Under the pieces are notes generated by a model, which saw only the letters and a program-made list of their open reading frames with translations, had not been told where the DNA came from and ran no database searches. The position numbers and the translations under genes are program-made. From NCBI RefSeq assembly GCF_003751945.1, contig NZ_RJKL01000001.1, positions 8,078,501 to 8,142,500 of the forward strand: a stretch of 64,000 bases of DNA. Reading direction: 5' to 3'. Below, piece after piece: positions 34,157 through 44,091 of the stretch. Position 1 is the stretch's first letter. Every line of letters starts with the position of its first letter. This DNA comes from Couchioplanes caeruleus (GTDB lineage Bacteria > Actinomycetota > Actinomycetes > Mycobacteriales > Micromonosporaceae).

Positions 34157-35256
34157 CGCCGCACCCCCGCGACCGGAGCCAGGTCTTCCAGCCGGGCGGC
34201 GATGCGCGCCGGCGGCAGGATGTACGCGGCCGCGCCGAGCAGCGCCGCCTCCCGCGGCATGCCGTAGACGACGCAGCTCGCCTCGTCCTGCGCGAACGTC
34301 GTCGCACCGCGGGACCGCATCCGCAGCAGCCCTTCCGCGCCGTCGCGACCCATGCCGGTGAGCAGGCATCCGGCGGCCGCCGCCCCGCACTCGGCCGCCA
34401 CCGAATCGAACAGCACGTCGACCGAAGGCCGGCAGGAGTGCCGCGGCGGCGCGCCGCTGAGCCGCACCAGGCCGTCGGCGATCAGCATGTGGCGGTCCGG
34501 CGGGGCGAGCAGGACCCGCCCGCCGAGGCTGCGCAGCGGCACCCCGTCGCGGGCGTAGGCGACGTCGCGCCCGGTCTGCCCGGCGAGCCAGTCGGAGAAC
34601 GCCACCGCGAACGGTTCGCTCGCGGCGATGTGCTGCACGCACAGCACGGGCGCGCGGAACCCGGACGGCAGGGCCCGCAGCAGGTCGGTGAGGGCACCGG
34701 GACCTCCTGTCGAGGCGCCCACGGCGACCGCCTGCAGCGCCGTCTCGCGCACCGGGACCGGGGCGGCCTGGACCGGGGCGGCCGCGACCGGCGGCGGCCC
34801 GGAGGACGGCGGCGGGCCCGCGCCGCGGTTGCGGCCGTCGAGCCGGGCCCGTGGGTGGGTGATCACCCGGATCCGCGACACCAAACGCACGGCCGAGCAC
34901 AGCCGCAGCCCCCAACTGGCGTCGGAGGCGTCGCCGCGCGGCTTCTCCAGCACGTCGACCGCGCCCGCGGCCAGGGCGTTGTACGTGCTGAACAGCTCCT
35001 GCCGGTCGGCCGAGGAGACGACCAGGATCGGGGTGGGGAACTCGGCCATGATGTGCTCGGTCGCGGCGAGCCCGCTCATCGTCGGCAGCATCATGTCCAT
35101 CGTCACCACGTCGGGGCGCAGCCGGCCGACCAGCTCCACGGCCTGAGGGCCGTCCAGCGCCTCGCCCACCACCTGCAACTCCGGATCGGCGGCCAGAGAC
35201 TCGCGCAGGTGAGCGCGCATGGTCGCCGAGTCTTCCACGAGCAGTACCCGGATCAT
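34153..35256 (-). CDS. cheB: CheB: receiver-methylesterase of the chemosensory system
   Basis: A 367-residue protein. The N-terminal receiver has LLVEDSATMR and phospho-acceptor D54 in VVTMDMMLPTMSG. A Pro-rich linker (about 130-170) joins it to the methylesterase domain. Its catalytic Ser182 lies in AVGASTGGPG, His209 in CVQHIAAS and Asp305 in LLTGMGRDGAEG. It removes methyl groups (or deamidates Gln) on the chemoreceptor, resetting the system, and is activated by CheA phosphorylation. It corresponds to WspF in the Pseudomonas Wsp system. The 4-nt ATGA overlaps on both sides mean strict co-translation. Confidence 0.95.
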   Translation of the reverse strand: MIRVLLVEDSATMRAHLRESLAADPELQVVGEALDGPQAVELVGRLRPDVVTMDMMLPTMSGLAATEHIMAEFPTPILVVSSADRQELFSTYNALAAGAVDVLEKPRGDASDASWGLRLCSAVRLVSRIRVITHPRARLDGRNRGAGPPPSSGPPPVAAAPVQAAPVPVRETALQAVAVGASTGGPGALTDLLRALPSGFRAPVLCVQHIAASEPFAVAFSDWLAGQTGRDVAYARDGVPLRSLGGRVLLAPPDRHMLIADGLVRLSGAPPRHSCRPSVDVLFDSVAAECGAAAAGCLLTGMGRDGAEGLLRMRSRGATTFAQDEASCVVYGMPREAALLGAAAYILPPARIAARLEDLAPVAGVRR

Positions 35257-37394
35257 GCCGGCACCAGCCTTCGGATGTGGGCGAGCAACTCCTCCTGGTT
35301 GAACTCGCCTTTGACCACGTACGCCGCCGCGCCGACCGCCGCGCCGCGGGCCCGGTCCTCGGCGCTGGCCCGGGAGCTGACCAGGATCGCGGGCACCTCG
35401 GCGAGCTCCGGGTCGGCGCGGGTCTCGGCGACGAAGGTGAACCCGTCGATGCCGGGCATGTCGATGTCGGTGAGGTAGAGCCCATACCGGCGCGCGCGGG
35501 CCTTGTCGAGCCCCTCTTCGCCGGAGGCGGCCAGGTCCACCTCGTAGCCGGCCGACTCGAGGATGCTGCGCTCGAGCATGCGGGTGGTCAGCGAGTCGTC
35601 GACCACCAGGATGGGCAGTCGGATGGCGGGCTCCGGCGGTGCCGCGCCGCCGCCGACGCGCGACGCCTCCGCGATCACGCCCTGCGCGTCGAGCACCAGG
35701 CGCGGATTGCCGTCGAGGTCCATCGACACCCCGCCGATCACCGGCGCCGCCGGGGCCAGCTCCGGCAGCGGCCGGACCACCAGGGTGGACGTGCCCGCGA
35801 GCCGGTCCACCCCGACCGCGACGGAGCGCCCGTCGGCGGTGACGACCACGGCGACGCCCGGGCCGCCCTCCTCCTGGTCGACCGTGGTCCCGGCGTAGAG
35901 CGCGCGGGCCAGCGGCAGGAACGGCAGGGCCTCGCCGTCGTGGGCCAGCTTGCCGGTCACCACCGCCGTCGTCGCCTGCTCCGGGTGCAGGCGTACGCAG
36001 GTGCGCACCGAGTCCAGCGGCACCGTGGCGACGGAACCGGCCGCCTCCATGATGAGCCCGTGCAGCGACAGCAGCGCCAGCGGCAGGACCAGCTCGACCG
36101 TGGTGCCCAGGCCGGTGTTCGTGCGGATCCTGACATCGCCGCAGAGCTGGTCGGCGACGTCGCGGGCCACGTCCATGCCGATGCCGCGGCCGGCCACCTC
36201 GGTGACCGTGGGGGAGGTGCTGATCCCGCCGCGGAGCACGAGGTCGAGCAGCGCCTGCTCGCCGGGCTCGGTCCCGCCCGGCACCAGCAGGCCCCGGGCC
36301 TCGGCGGTGCGCCGGACCGCCGCCAGGTCGAAGCCGCGGCCGTCGTCCGTACACAGGAATGCCGCGTAGCTGCCCCGGCGCTCGACCGTGACGGTCACCG
36401 TGCCCTCGGCGGGCTTGCCCGCCGCCAGCCGGTCGGCCTCCGGCTCGACGCCGTGCACGACCGCGTTGCGCACGATGTGCAGCAGCGCACCGCTGGCCAG
36501 GGTCAGCACGTGGGGGTCCATCCGGAGGTCGCCGCCGCGGCCGTCGAAGCGCACCCGCCGGTCGTACGCCTCGGCGGCGTCGCGGACGGCCCGGCGCAGC
36601 GCGGTGAAGATGCTGGACGCGGCGACCAGCCGCAGCCGTTCCGCCCGGCCCCGCACCTCGTCGAGCTCGCGTTCGACCTGTTCCACCGTGTCGGTGAGCT
36701 GGCGGCCGAAGGCGCCGAGGTCCGCGGCGAGGCGCACCGCCGCCGCGCGGGTCGTCGCGGTCTGCTCGGCGCTCCGGCCGGCGCGCAACTGGTCGGCGAG
36801 GGCCTCGGCCGCCCGGTGCAGCTTGTCGAAGGCGGCGTAGCCGGTGCGCAGCGGGGCGAACCGCGCGTGTGCCTCGCCGACCGCGTCGAGCAGGTCGTCG
36901 ACGTCGGCGGTCGCCGTGCGGGCGGCGGGCACCGGTTCGACCGGTGCGGCGGGCGGCTCCGGTGCGGCGGGCGGCTCCGGTGCGGCGGGTACGGCCGCTG
37001 CCGGTTCCGGCGCGCGCGGATCCTCCTTCGCCGGTGCCGTGGCGGGCGGGGCGCGGTCCGCGGGCGGGACGGCGCCGTCCGCGGTGGGCTCCAGCGCGGC
37101 GACGTACCGCTCGATCTCGTCGTTGAGCCGCAGCAGTTCCCGCATCTCCGCGGCCGGCAGCGGTCCGTCGTCGCTGCGGTGCGGGACGAGCACCTCCTCG
37201 AACGCGTGCGCCCGATCGGCGATCTCCTGCTGCCGCACGACCCGGGCCGCGCCCTTGAGGGTGTGCGCGAAACGCAGCAGCCGCGCCACCAGCTCGGTGC
37301 CGGGGCGCTGGTCCAGGTCGAGCACGCCGGCACTGATCTGATCGACCAGCTCCCGCGCCTCGACCCGGAAGTAGCGCAGCGGATCCTGGCTCAT
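35253..37394 (-). CDS. cheA: CheA-receiver hybrid histidine kinase
   Basis: A 713-residue kinase. The HPt domain has His44 in [15 protein letters not shown]. It has no P2 domain; instead a low-complexity linker with [13 protein letters not shown] repeats (about 130-175). Then come the dimerisation helices and the ATPase domain ([35 protein letters not shown]), a CheW-like regulatory domain, and a C-terminal receiver with [12 protein letters not shown] and [12 protein letters not shown] CheA with a fused receiver and no P2 is typical of non-flagellar (ACF) systems such as WspE and FrzE. It is the central kinase of this operon. Confidence 0.95.
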   Translation of the reverse strand: MSQDPLRYFRVEARELVDQISAGVLDLDQRPGTELVARLLRFAHTLKGAARVVRQQEIADRAHAFEEVLVPHRSDDGPLPAAEMRELLRLNDEIERYVAALEPTADGAVPPADRAPPATAPAKEDPRAPEPAAAVPAAPEPPAAPEPPAAPVEPVPAARTATADVDDLLDAVGEAHARFAPLRTGYAAFDKLHRAAEALADQLRAGRSAEQTATTRAAAVRLAADLGAFGRQLTDTVEQVERELDEVRGRAERLRLVAASSIFTALRRAVRDAAEAYDRRVRFDGRGGDLRMDPHVLTLASGALLHIVRNAVVHGVEPEADRLAAGKPAEGTVTVTVERRGSYAAFLCTDDGRGFDLAAVRRTAEARGLLVPGGTEPGEQALLDLVLRGGISTSPTVTEVAGRGIGMDVARDVADQLCGDVRIRTNTGLGTTVELVLPLALLSLHGLIMEAAGSVATVPLDSVRTCVRLHPEQATTAVVTGKLAHDGEALPFLPLARALYAGTTVDQEEGGPGVAVVVTADGRSVAVGVDRLAGTSTLVVRPLPELAPAAPVIGGVSMDLDGNPRLVLDAQGVIAEASRVGGGAAPPEPAIRLPILVVDDSLTTRMLERSILESAGYEVDLAASGEEGLDKARARRYGLYLTDIDMPGIDGFTFVAETRADPELAEVPAILVSSRASAEDRARGAAVGAAAYVVKGEFNQEELLAHIRRLVPA

Positions 37395-38860
37395 CGGCGG
37401 CCGGTGCCCACCAGGTCGAGCAGGTCGCCGGAGAGATTCGACAGGTGTGCCGCCGTCTGGCGCGTCTGCACCGCGCTCGCCTCGGTCTCCCGGGTGACCC
37501 GGGCGGTGTCCGAGGCCGCGACGTTGACCTGCTCGACCGCCGTACTCTGCTGTTTGGTGGAGAGCTCGATCTCCCGGGTCGCGTCGTTGGTGGTGGCGAC
37601 GAGCTGGGCGATGCGCCGGAACGAATGGGTGGCGTCGTCGAACTGCCGCGCGCCCGCGTCCACCGACTTTGCCCCGATCTCGGTGGCCATCACGGTGGTG
37701 TTGACCGCGCCGCGGACGTCCTCGATGAGGGCCCGGATCTCCTTCGCCGATCCCGCGGTCCGGTCCGCGAGCTTGCGGATCTCCTCGGCGACGACCGCGA
37801 AACGGCGTCCCCACTCGCCCGCGCCGCTCGCCTCGATGGTCGCGTTGATCGCCAGGATGTTGGTCTGCTCGGCCAGCTCCGAGACAAGCTCGACGACACC
37901 GCCGATCTGCTGCGACTTCTCGCCGAGCGCCAGCATGTGCTGCACGATCTGGTCCACCTGCGTCCGGATAGCCGAGATCGACGCCCGGGTCTGGTCGATG
38001 GTGGCGTCGCCGGTGCGGGCCGCCTCCGCGGTCTCCTCCGCGATCGTGGACACGCGCTGCGCGCTGTCGGCGATCTGCCGGGACGTGATGAGCAGCTCGC
38101 TGATCGTGGTCGTGATCTCGTTCATGGCGCTCGCCTGGTCCTGCCCGCCGCTGGCCTGCTGGGCGGCGGCCGCCTCGAGCTGCGCCGACGAGCTCTGGAT
38201 GTGCCCGACCGCCGCGCCAACCTCGCGCCGCAGGTCGCGGCTCAGCTTCAGGGCCACCATCATGCCGAAGCCCATCGCCAGCACGCCGAGCCCGACGATC
38301 ACCACGATGGACCGGGTCGCCTTCGACGACGACTCCCGGCGGGTGGCCTCGACCTCGGTGCGTACCCGGGACGTCAGGTCGTCGATGGCCTTGCGCAAGG
38401 TCTCCCGGGCCGGCCCCGTCGCGCTCGAGCTGAGCTCGTTGACGTTGCGCAGATCGGTGATGGTCTTGCGACGCTCGATGACCGGTTGCAGCACCGCCGC
38501 GTAGTTGGCCTCCGCGGCGGAGACGGCGTCGAGAAGCTTCAGCGCCGCCGGGTCGGTCAGCGTCGCGCGCAACCCGGTCAGCAGGGCGAGGAACTCCTCA
38601 CGGTCCTTGATGGTCGCGTCGAGGCTGGTCTGGTTGTTACTGAGCAGGAAGGCGCGGTAGTCCGAGATCCGGGTCTCCGCCGCGGTGGTCAGGCGCTCCG
38701 CGTTGACCAGATCCTCCGCAGCCACCCGGATGGCGTCGTCCTTGGCGCCGACCACGACGGACAGCGCGGCGACCGCGGCGGCACCCATGAGCAGGGTGAG
38801 CAGCACGGTGATGCCGACGCCGCCCGCCAGCTTGGTGCCGAAAGTGCGTCGGGCCATCAT
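37391..38860 (-). CDS. Methyl-accepting chemotaxis protein
   Basis: A 489-residue receptor with TM1 at 12-37, an extracytoplasmic four-helix-bundle-like domain (38-183), TM2 at 184-205, then a HAMP-like stretch and a long cytoplasmic coiled coil. The signalling tip lies around [19 protein letters not shown], ending in IRKLADRT; it contacts CheA and CheW. ATG 38860 overlaps the CheW stop (ATGA), while ATG 38857 has the better ribosome-binding spacing. It is the only receptor in the window, so this array probably has a dedicated sensor. The ligand is unknown. It corresponds to WspA, although wspA is first in the Pseudomonas operon. Confidence 0.95.
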   Translation of the reverse strand: MMARRTFGTKLAGGVGITVLLTLLMGAAAVAALSVVVGAKDDAIRVAAEDLVNAERLTTAAETRISDYRAFLLSNNQTSLDATIKDREEFLALLTGLRATLTDPAALKLLDAVSAAEANYAAVLQPVIERRKTITDLRNVNELSSSATGPARETLRKAIDDLTSRVRTEVEATRRESSSKATRSIVVIVGLGVLAMGFGMMVALKLSRDLRREVGAAVGHIQSSSAQLEAAAAQQASGGQDQASAMNEITTTISELLITSRQIADSAQRVSTIAEETAEAARTGDATIDQTRASISAIRTQVDQIVQHMLALGEKSQQIGGVVELVSELAEQTNILAINATIEASGAGEWGRRFAVVAEEIRKLADRTAGSAKEIRALIEDVRGAVNTTVMATEIGAKSVDAGARQFDDATHSFRRIAQLVATTNDATREIELSTKQQSTAVEQVNVAASDTARVTRETEASAVQTRQTAAHLSNLSGDLLDLVGTGRR

Positions 38861-39393
38861 CGCTCCTTCTCCGCATGTTCGGTGTGGCCGGCGAGCCGGT
38901 GCACCGCGGCACGGGCCGCCGGCAGGTCGACGATCGGACGGGTCCCGCCGGCGAGGGGGACCATGCCGCGCAGGATGTCCCCACCGTCCGCGCCGGGCTC
39001 CTCGACGATCTCCGCCGCGGTCACCCGCACATGGCCGTCGAGCTGGTGGAAGGCGAGCGCCAGTGCGGGCGCCCCGGCGGTCAGCACCAGCCAGCGCGGG
39101 CGGTCCGGGACGGCGTGGCCGAGCAGGGCGGCCAGGTCGTAGACGGGCACGATCGCGCCGCCGAAGCCCGCCACGCCGAGCAGCGCCGGCTGGGGTCCCG
39201 GCAGCGGCGTCACCGCACGGTCCTGGTGCAGGCCCGAGGCCTGGGACAGGCGCAGCGCGTACGGGCGCCCGCCGGCGTGCACGGCCAGCAGTTCGGCGTA
39301 CTCCTCGTCGTGACGGCGCGCCGGCTCGGCGAACGAGCGGTCGAAGTCCGCGCGTAGTCCGGCCAGCCGCTCGGCGACGTCGTTCGGGCTCAT
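38857..39393 (-). CDS. cheW: CheW-like coupling protein (second)
   Basis: A 178-residue CheW domain protein with an N-terminal helical extension ([16 protein letters not shown]) before the beta-barrel ([35 protein letters not shown], and [17 protein letters not shown] near the end). It links receptor to kinase. The N-terminal extension resembles WspD rather than WspB. It lies between cheR and mcp with 4-nt overlaps on both sides. Confidence 0.9.
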   Translation of the reverse strand: MSPNDVAERLAGLRADFDRSFAEPARRHDEEYAELLAVHAGGRPYALRLSQASGLHQDRAVTPLPGPQPALLGVAGFGGAIVPVYDLAALLGHAVPDRPRWLVLTAGAPALALAFHQLDGHVRVTAAEIVEEPGADGGDILRGMVPLAGGTRPIVDLPAARAAVHRLAGHTEHAEKER

Positions 39394-40832
39394 CGGCGTA
39401 CCCCGCAGGCGTCCAGTTCGGCGCGGCACAGGTTGGTCAGGGCGAGCCGGCCGAAGCCGCCGCCGAACAGCGTCAGGCGGTCCTCGCGCTCGCGGCGCAG
39501 CAGGGTCAGCGCCCGCTCCAGCTCGACGCCGGCTGCCTGGTTCTCGCCCCGGCGCCGCGCCAGCAGGCCGAGCCGCAGCCGGGGCATGGCGAAGTCCGGA
39601 TCGAGGTGGGCGGCCAACCGGTAGTGGCCGATCGCCACGTCCACCGCGGCGCCGCCCTCCAGGCAGACGGCGAGCTGATGGTGGGCGTCGGCGTGGAGCC
39701 CGTCCGCGTCGAGCAACCGGCGGCAGACCATCTCGGCGTCCTCGAGCCGGCCCGCCTGCGCCAGCAGGACGCCGTGCAGCAGCATCTCGGCGGGTGCGGG
39801 GTGTGCGGACAGCCCGCCCTCCACCACGGCCAGGGCCTCGGCGAATCGCTCGTCGCGCAGCAGCCGCATGGCCCGGTCGTGGACGTTCGCCGCCGGGTCC
39901 GGTCGCTGGTCGTGGCGCGGCGGCGTCGTCGCCGCCCGTACCGGCACGCGGGGGACCATCGCCGGCGGCTGGGGTCGTGGTACGGGCGCGGAGATCTCCG
40001 GTACGGACGAGCGCCGGTAGTAGAACGTCTGGTGCGAGTGCCGCGGCTCCAGCCCCTCCGGCCGGCTGCCCAGCGAGTCGGTGTGGCCCAGGAACAGGTA
40101 GCCGCCGCCGGCCAGGGACCGGGTCATCCGTCTCACCAGGCTCTCCTGCAGCGCCGGGGTGAGATACATGAGCAGGTTGCGGCAGAAGATCACGTCGTAC
40201 TGGCCTGCGCGCCACAGGCCGGCGTCCTCGCTCGCCACGTTGTAGCGGCGGAAGCGCACGTCCATGCGGATCCGGTCGTCGAGCTCGTAGTCGCCGTCGT
40301 GCGGGTGGAACCAGCGCTGCCGGATCGCGTCCGGCGTCTCCCGCAGCGACCAGCCCGAATACCGGGCCCGCTCGGCCTGGCGCAGCACGGCGGCGCTGGC
40401 GTCCAGGCCCAGCACGGACACGATCCAATCCGGGCCGGGCAGCGCCTCGTGGGCGACCACGGCCATCGAGTACGCCTCCTCGCCGGACGAGCACCCGACC
40501 GACAGCATGCTCAGCACCCGCTGGGCGGCGCGGTCGTGGATCCGCTCCGGCAGGACCACCTCGGCGAGCGCCCGGAACTGCTCGCCGTGCCGGAAGAAGT
40601 ACGTCTCGTTGATGCTGAGTTCCTCGGCGAGCGCGGTCAGCTCCGTCTCCCAGCCGCCGGCCGCCAACCGCCGCAGGTACGCCCCGGTGCGCAGCTCCGC
40701 CGCCTCCACCCGGCGCCGCAGCACGTCGGCGAGCTGCGCCACGTCGTTGTCGTCGAAGGCCCACCCGAGCTGCGCGGCGAGCTGGACCCGGAAGCGCGTG
40801 ACGTCACCGGCCTGCGTCAGGTCGGTCGTCAC
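39390..40832 (-). CDS. cheR: CheR methyltransferase with C-terminal TPR region
   Basis: A 480-residue protein. The helical N-terminal CheR domain includes [18 protein letters not shown]. The SAM-dependent methyltransferase domain has [16 protein letters not shown], the acidic LGLDAS and [14 protein letters not shown]. After a Pro-rich linker (about 290-325), residues 330-470 are TPR-like helices ([41 protein letters not shown]). It methylates receptor glutamates. CheR-TPR fusions are characteristic of Wsp (WspC) and FrzF-type systems. The start GTG 40832 overlaps the upstream cheW stop. Confidence 0.94.
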   Translation of the reverse strand: MTTDLTQAGDVTRFRVQLAAQLGWAFDDNDVAQLADVLRRRVEAAELRTGAYLRRLAAGGWETELTALAEELSINETYFFRHGEQFRALAEVVLPERIHDRAAQRVLSMLSVGCSSGEEAYSMAVVAHEALPGPDWIVSVLGLDASAAVLRQAERARYSGWSLRETPDAIRQRWFHPHDGDYELDDRIRMDVRFRRYNVASEDAGLWRAGQYDVIFCRNLLMYLTPALQESLVRRMTRSLAGGGYLFLGHTDSLGSRPEGLEPRHSHQTFYYRRSSVPEISAPVPRPQPPAMVPRVPVRAATTPPRHDQRPDPAANVHDRAMRLLRDERFAEALAVVEGGLSAHPAPAEMLLHGVLLAQAGRLEDAEMVCRRLLDADGLHADAHHQLAVCLEGGAAVDVAIGHYRLAAHLDPDFAMPRLRLGLLARRRGENQAAGVELERALTLLRREREDRLTLFGGGFGRLALTNLCRAELDACGVRR

Positions 40833-41320
40833 GCCGGCACCGCCAGGTCCGCGGCGGCCGCCCAGACCTCGTCCGGCACCAGGCGCATGCCGCGCAGCAC
40901 CAGCACGGGCTCGGCGTCCATCGTCCCCACGGCGGCCACCAGCCGCGCCGACGCGTCCCCGAGCAGCGCCTCGTGGCCGGGCGTGGCACCGGCGCCGACC
41001 TGGCGCACCCCGAGGATGGTGCTGATCGCGAACGCCACCGGTCCCCGCCCGGTGCGCACCGCGACGAACCGGCCCACCGGCGCGGTGGCCCCGCCCAGCA
41101 GCCGGGCGACGTCGATCACCAGCGTCGGCGCGCCCCGCATGATGCAGATGCCGCTGACGAACGGGGGAGTGCCGGCGAGCGGATGGGTGGCCAGCGGGCG
41201 CATCGTCTCGATGACGTCCTCGATCCGCAACGCGCACAGCAGGGGGCCGGCCCGGAAGACGAGTGACGCCGCACCGGCGGACGTCTCCGCCGGTGGAGCT
41301 ATTTGTCCGGGCTGCCCCAT
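40829..41320 (-). CDS. cheW: CheW-like coupling protein (first gene of the chemosensory operon)
   Basis: A 163-residue CheW domain: FRAGPLLCALRIEDVIETMRP, PPFVSGICIMRGAPTLVIDV, and VLRGMRLVPDEVW near the end. It couples the receptor to CheA. It is the first gene of the seven-gene operon. TAGCCT (41327-41332) lies 6 nt before its ATG, so the operon mRNA is probably leaderless. It matches WspB in the Wsp plan, in which two distinct CheW proteins flank CheR. Confidence 0.9.
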   Translation of the reverse strand: MGQPGQIAPPAETSAGAASLVFRAGPLLCALRIEDVIETMRPLATHPLAGTPPFVSGICIMRGAPTLVIDVARLLGGATAPVGRFVAVRTGRGPVAFAISTILGVRQVGAGATPGHEALLGDASARLVAAVGTMDAEPVLVLRGMRLVPDEVWAAAADLAVPA

Positions 41321-41326
41321 TCGCTC

Positions 41327-41332
41327 AGGCTA
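41327..41332 (-). promoter_or_regulatory. -10 box of the chemosensory operon
   Basis: Reading the reverse strand, TAGCCT is followed by GAGCGA and the cheW ATG. The 78-bp gap to the upstream gene must contain the operon promoter or readthrough from it. Confidence 0.5.
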
Positions 41333-41398
41333 GCGGGCATCTCACCCGCATCGGCGAGAATGTTTCAGTTCATCCCGGGCCGGCCCCGGGTCGCGCGG

Positions 41399-42646
41399 TC
41401 ACTCCCTGTCCGGACCGCCGAACCAGGAGATCGCGGACTCCTCGGGCGCCTCCGTCCGCCGCGCCGGCCCGGTCGCCGCGCCCTGGTGGTCGGGTGCGGC
41501 CGGGTGCGGCTCGGGTGCGGCCGGGTGCGGCTCGGGTGTGGCCGGCGGGGGTGAGGCGGTGACGGGCCAAAGCCGGGGGCGGCGGCGCGCCGCAAGGTCC
41601 TCGGCCCAGCCGAACGCCAGGATCGCCACCGCCGTGAGCGCCATCGTCGCGCCGAGCGACACCGGCCCCTCGAACGTGGGGCCGAGGTCGTCGAGCGCCA
41701 CCACCGTCAGCGCCGGCCAGATCGCCGCGATGGCGATGTTGTGCCACAGGTAGACGGTGACGGCCCGGGCGTTGAGCAGGTTGATCGCGCGGTCCAGCGG
41801 GCGAGCGTGGGACAGCCAGGTCATGTCCGGGCGCCACCGCAGTGCCAGCAGGACGAACGCCAGTGACCACAGGGCCTGGGCCTCCGGCACGTCGTTGACG
41901 TCGTAGCCGCCCTCGCCCGGGTGCTCGTGCAGCCAGGAGAGCGCCGCGACACCCAGGGTGGCGGCCGCCGCGCCCACCACGCCGGGGCGGGTCCGGTGCA
42001 GCCGGCCGTCGTGGTGCGCGAAGCCGGCGATCCAGCACGCGCCGTACGTGGCGAAGTCCCACATCGCGGCGTCCGCGCGGCCGAACGGCAGCGCGAACCC
42101 GGTCTTGTCCAGCACCGCGATCAGCGCGATCGGCGCGGCGACCGCGGCCCAGGCGAGCTTCTTGTACGCGAGGTACAGCACCGGCGACAACAGCACGAAC
42201 CACAGGTACGCCCGGACGTACCACAGTGGTTCCCACACGTCGGTGGCCGCGATGCTGCCCGGTGGGTCGCCCAGCGGCAGGATCCACAGGACCAGCTTCC
42301 AGCTCCACGGGCGGACCCCGCCCTCCTGATCGGCCCAGCCCGCATAGATCATCGCCGGCACGGCGATCAGGCCCAGCAGCCACAGCGGCGGCAGGAGCCG
42401 GCGCATGCGCGAGGCGACGACCCGGCCCGCCGCACGCCGGTCCAGCGAGGCGGCGGTCAGCGATCCGGCCAGGGCGAACATGATGCCCATGGCGGGCAGC
42501 AGGATCGACAACCAGGGCCAGCCGAACAGGTGGTACAGGACGACACGGGCGATGGCGGCGGCCCGGAGGAGATCCAGGTAGCGGTTGCGCACCGCGAAAC
42601 GGTAGCCATGTCCCTGGGCGCGGGGGACCGGCTGCGCGGCCGGCAA
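41399..42646 (-). CDS. Acyltransferase-3 family membrane protein
   Basis: A 415-residue integral membrane protein with about ten helices. The N-terminal RNRYLDLLRAAAIARVVLYH carries the conserved Arg and His of the acyltransferase-3 (OafA/NodX-like) family, and VWEPLWYVRAYLWFVLLSP is a typical central segment. These enzymes acylate sugars, lipids or peptides at the membrane. The last 60 residues are a cytoplasmic Pro/Ala tail containing PEPHPAAPEPHPAAP. The start is uncertain: TTG 42646 or GTG 42592. The protein ends 78 bp before the chemosensory operon on the same strand. Confidence 0.85.
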   Translation of the reverse strand: MPAAQPVPRAQGHGYRFAVRNRYLDLLRAAAIARVVLYHLFGWPWLSILLPAMGIMFALAGSLTAASLDRRAAGRVVASRMRRLLPPLWLLGLIAVPAMIYAGWADQEGGVRPWSWKLVLWILPLGDPPGSIAATDVWEPLWYVRAYLWFVLLSPVLYLAYKKLAWAAVAAPIALIAVLDKTGFALPFGRADAAMWDFATYGACWIAGFAHHDGRLHRTRPGVVGAAAATLGVAALSWLHEHPGEGGYDVNDVPEAQALWSLAFVLLALRWRPDMTWLSHARPLDRAINLLNARAVTVYLWHNIAIAAIWPALTVVALDDLGPTFEGPVSLGATMALTAVAILAFGWAEDLAARRRPRLWPVTASPPPATPEPHPAAPEPHPAAPDHQGAATGPARRTEAPEESAISWFGGPDRE

Positions 42647-42883
42647 GTACGCCCGGCCGGATTACCCCGAAGGGATGAAGTGTCGCATTTGTCCGTGCGA
42701 CTGTGCGCTGCCGGCTTCCCCTTGTGGACGGTCGAAACCCCAGCTCAGGGCGGCTCTTACGGGCGATCGGCAAGCGGGTTGCGGGCCTGGTCGCGAGTCA
42801 CCGGGCCGCTCGCCGCCGCGTTGGTCCCCCTCGAGGGCGTGTGCACGGGGCGCGACGCCACGAGTACGGAAAAGGGGACACCA

Positions 42884-43804
42884 GTGCGCAAGCCTGCTGT
42901 CGTGGTGGCCGTCGCGGTGTCGGCGGTTCTGGTGGGTGGGGTCATGGTGGCGACCACCGCGGGCGCGGAGACCACGTCGGACACACCGGCGCTGCCGTCG
43001 GCCGTCTTCCCCGACGTGCCGGCCATTCCGCAACTGCCCGCCGACGCCGGCCTGCCCTCCGACGTGGCTGTGCCCTCCGACGTGGCTGTGCCCTCCGACG
43101 TGGCTGTGCCCTCCGACGTGGCCGCGCCCTCCGGCGCCGCGGCGCCCGCCGCTTCCGTGCCGGCCGCTCCCGGCGTACCCGATGCTCCGGCCGAGTCCCC
43201 TGCGGCGACTTCCGGCGTATCCGATGCTCCCGGGGTGCCCACCGACGACCCGGCGCCGCCACGGCCCGGGAATTCCGGCGCAGTACCGGCACGGCCCGGG
43301 GACGGCGCGGCACCGGCCGCGGCCGGGGGAGCGGACCGCGACACCAAGCCGCAGCGGACGCATGCGTCCGCGCACCGCGACGTCACGTCGAGCCAGGCAC
43401 TCTCCGCGGACCCGGGCGCCGACTACCAGCAGCAGGCGCTCCGGCTCGTCAACGAGCACCGGCGGCGGGCCGGCTGCGACGGCGTCGGCGTCGACCGGCG
43501 CCTGATCGTGGCCGCCAACCGGCACGCGAGCGACATGGCGCGGCGCGGCTACTTCGCCCACGAGGCACCGAACGGCGAGCGGGCCGGCGAGCGGGTGCGC
43601 GACGCGGGCTACGAGTGGTCGCGCTACGGCGAGAACATCGCCCGCGGTCAGGACAGCGTCTTCGAGGTCGTGGACGGCTGGATGCACAGCCCCGAACACC
43701 GCGAGAACATCCTGGACTGCCGCCTGCGCGAGGTCGGACTGGGGCTCGCCTTCTCCGCGGACCGTACGCCGTACTGGGTGCAGAACTTCGCCACGCCCCA
43801 GTAG
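42884..43804 (+). CDS. Exported CAP/SCP-domain protein with repeat-rich linker
   Basis: A 306-residue secreted protein. The signal peptide (VVVAVAVSAVLVGGVMVATTAGA) is followed by a ~130-residue disordered Pro/Ala/Ser linker including four VPSDVA units. The C-terminal CAP domain (about 180-306) has NEHRRRAGC, AANRHASDMARRGYFAH, YGENIARGQ and GWMHSPEHRENIL, with the paired histidines and glutamates of the CAP cavity. Bacterial CAP proteins have few known activities; extracellular binding or peptidase-like roles are suggested for the family. It starts at GTG 42884 after AAGGGGAC. Confidence 0.9.
   Translation: MRKPAVVVAVAVSAVLVGGVMVATTAGAETTSDTPALPSAVFPDVPAIPQLPADAGLPSDVAVPSDVAVPSDVAVPSDVAAPSGAAAPAASVPAAPGVPDAPAESPAATSGVSDAPGVPTDDPAPPRPGNSGAVPARPGDGAAPAAAGGADRDTKPQRTHASAHRDVTSSQALSADPGADYQQQALRLVNEHRRRAGCDGVGVDRRLIVAANRHASDMARRGYFAHEAPNGERAGERVRDAGYEWSRYGENIARGQDSVFEVVDGWMHSPEHRENILDCRLREVGLGLAFSADRTPYWVQNFATPQ
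43055..43126 (+). repeat. Four 18-bp coding repeats in the CAP protein linker
   Basis: CCCTCCGACGTGGCTGTG is repeated at 43055, 43073 and 43091; a fourth copy at 43109-43126 differs at two bases. The first three are identical in DNA, so expansion is recent or ongoing by slippage. Confidence 0.9.
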
Positions 43805-43810
43805 CGGACC

Positions 43811-43897
43811 GCTCAGGCCGCCGGCGGTGGATGGGCTCCGGCTCAGGCCGCCGGCGGTGGATGGGCTCCGGCTCAGGCCGCCAGCGGCGGATGGGCG
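43811..43897. repeat. Tandem 30-bp repeats copying the 3' end of a gene
   Basis: Two identical 30-bp units (43811-43840, 43841-43870) begin GCTCAGGCCGCCGGCGGTGG. A third, diverged partial unit (43871-43897) is the actual 3' end of the small reverse-strand gene at 43873, including its stop codon. Each unit therefore carries a copy of the last codons, as Ala-His-Pro-Pro-Pro-Ala-stop. This is a tandem duplication, not a CRISPR. Confidence 0.85.
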
Positions 43898-44091
43898 AAA
43901 CGGGCGTGCGTGGTCAGGATGTCGAAGCTCGGCAGCGCCTTCTCATCCCCGTTCGCGGTCAGCACCCGCAGGCCGTCGCGGCTCAGCGTGTAGGTGACGT
44001 CGGTGAACGTGCTCACCGTGTCGTCGTGGTGCACGACGGTCAGTTCGTCGGCGCGCATCATCGCGGTAGTGGGAAGTCCGTGGAGCGTCAT
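43873..44091 (-). CDS. Small hypothetical protein
   Basis: A 72-residue protein I do not recognise. It is hydrophilic with no signal peptide or helix: an N-terminal MTLHGLPTTAMMRADELTVV, a beta-like stretch TVSTFTDVTYTLSRDGLRVL, and an end in HARFAHPPLAA. AAGGA lies 8 nt before the ATG, which supports it as real. Codon third positions are less GC-rich than in neighbours. It is convergent with the CAP gene, and its last codons are tandemly repeated beyond the stop. Confidence 0.6.
   Translation of the reverse strand: MTLHGLPTTAMMRADELTVVHHDDTVSTFTDVTYTLSRDGLRVLTANGDEKALPSFDILTTHARFAHPPLAA

Noticed and set aside
35277..38504. Forward-strand open frame of 1,075 codons across cheA and mcp
   Set aside because: It is a shadow of two genes with complete, recognisable catalytic motifs on the reverse strand.
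43811..43897. Possible CRISPR-like repeats
   Set aside because: The 30-bp units are directly adjacent with no spacers and copy the end of a neighbouring gene.
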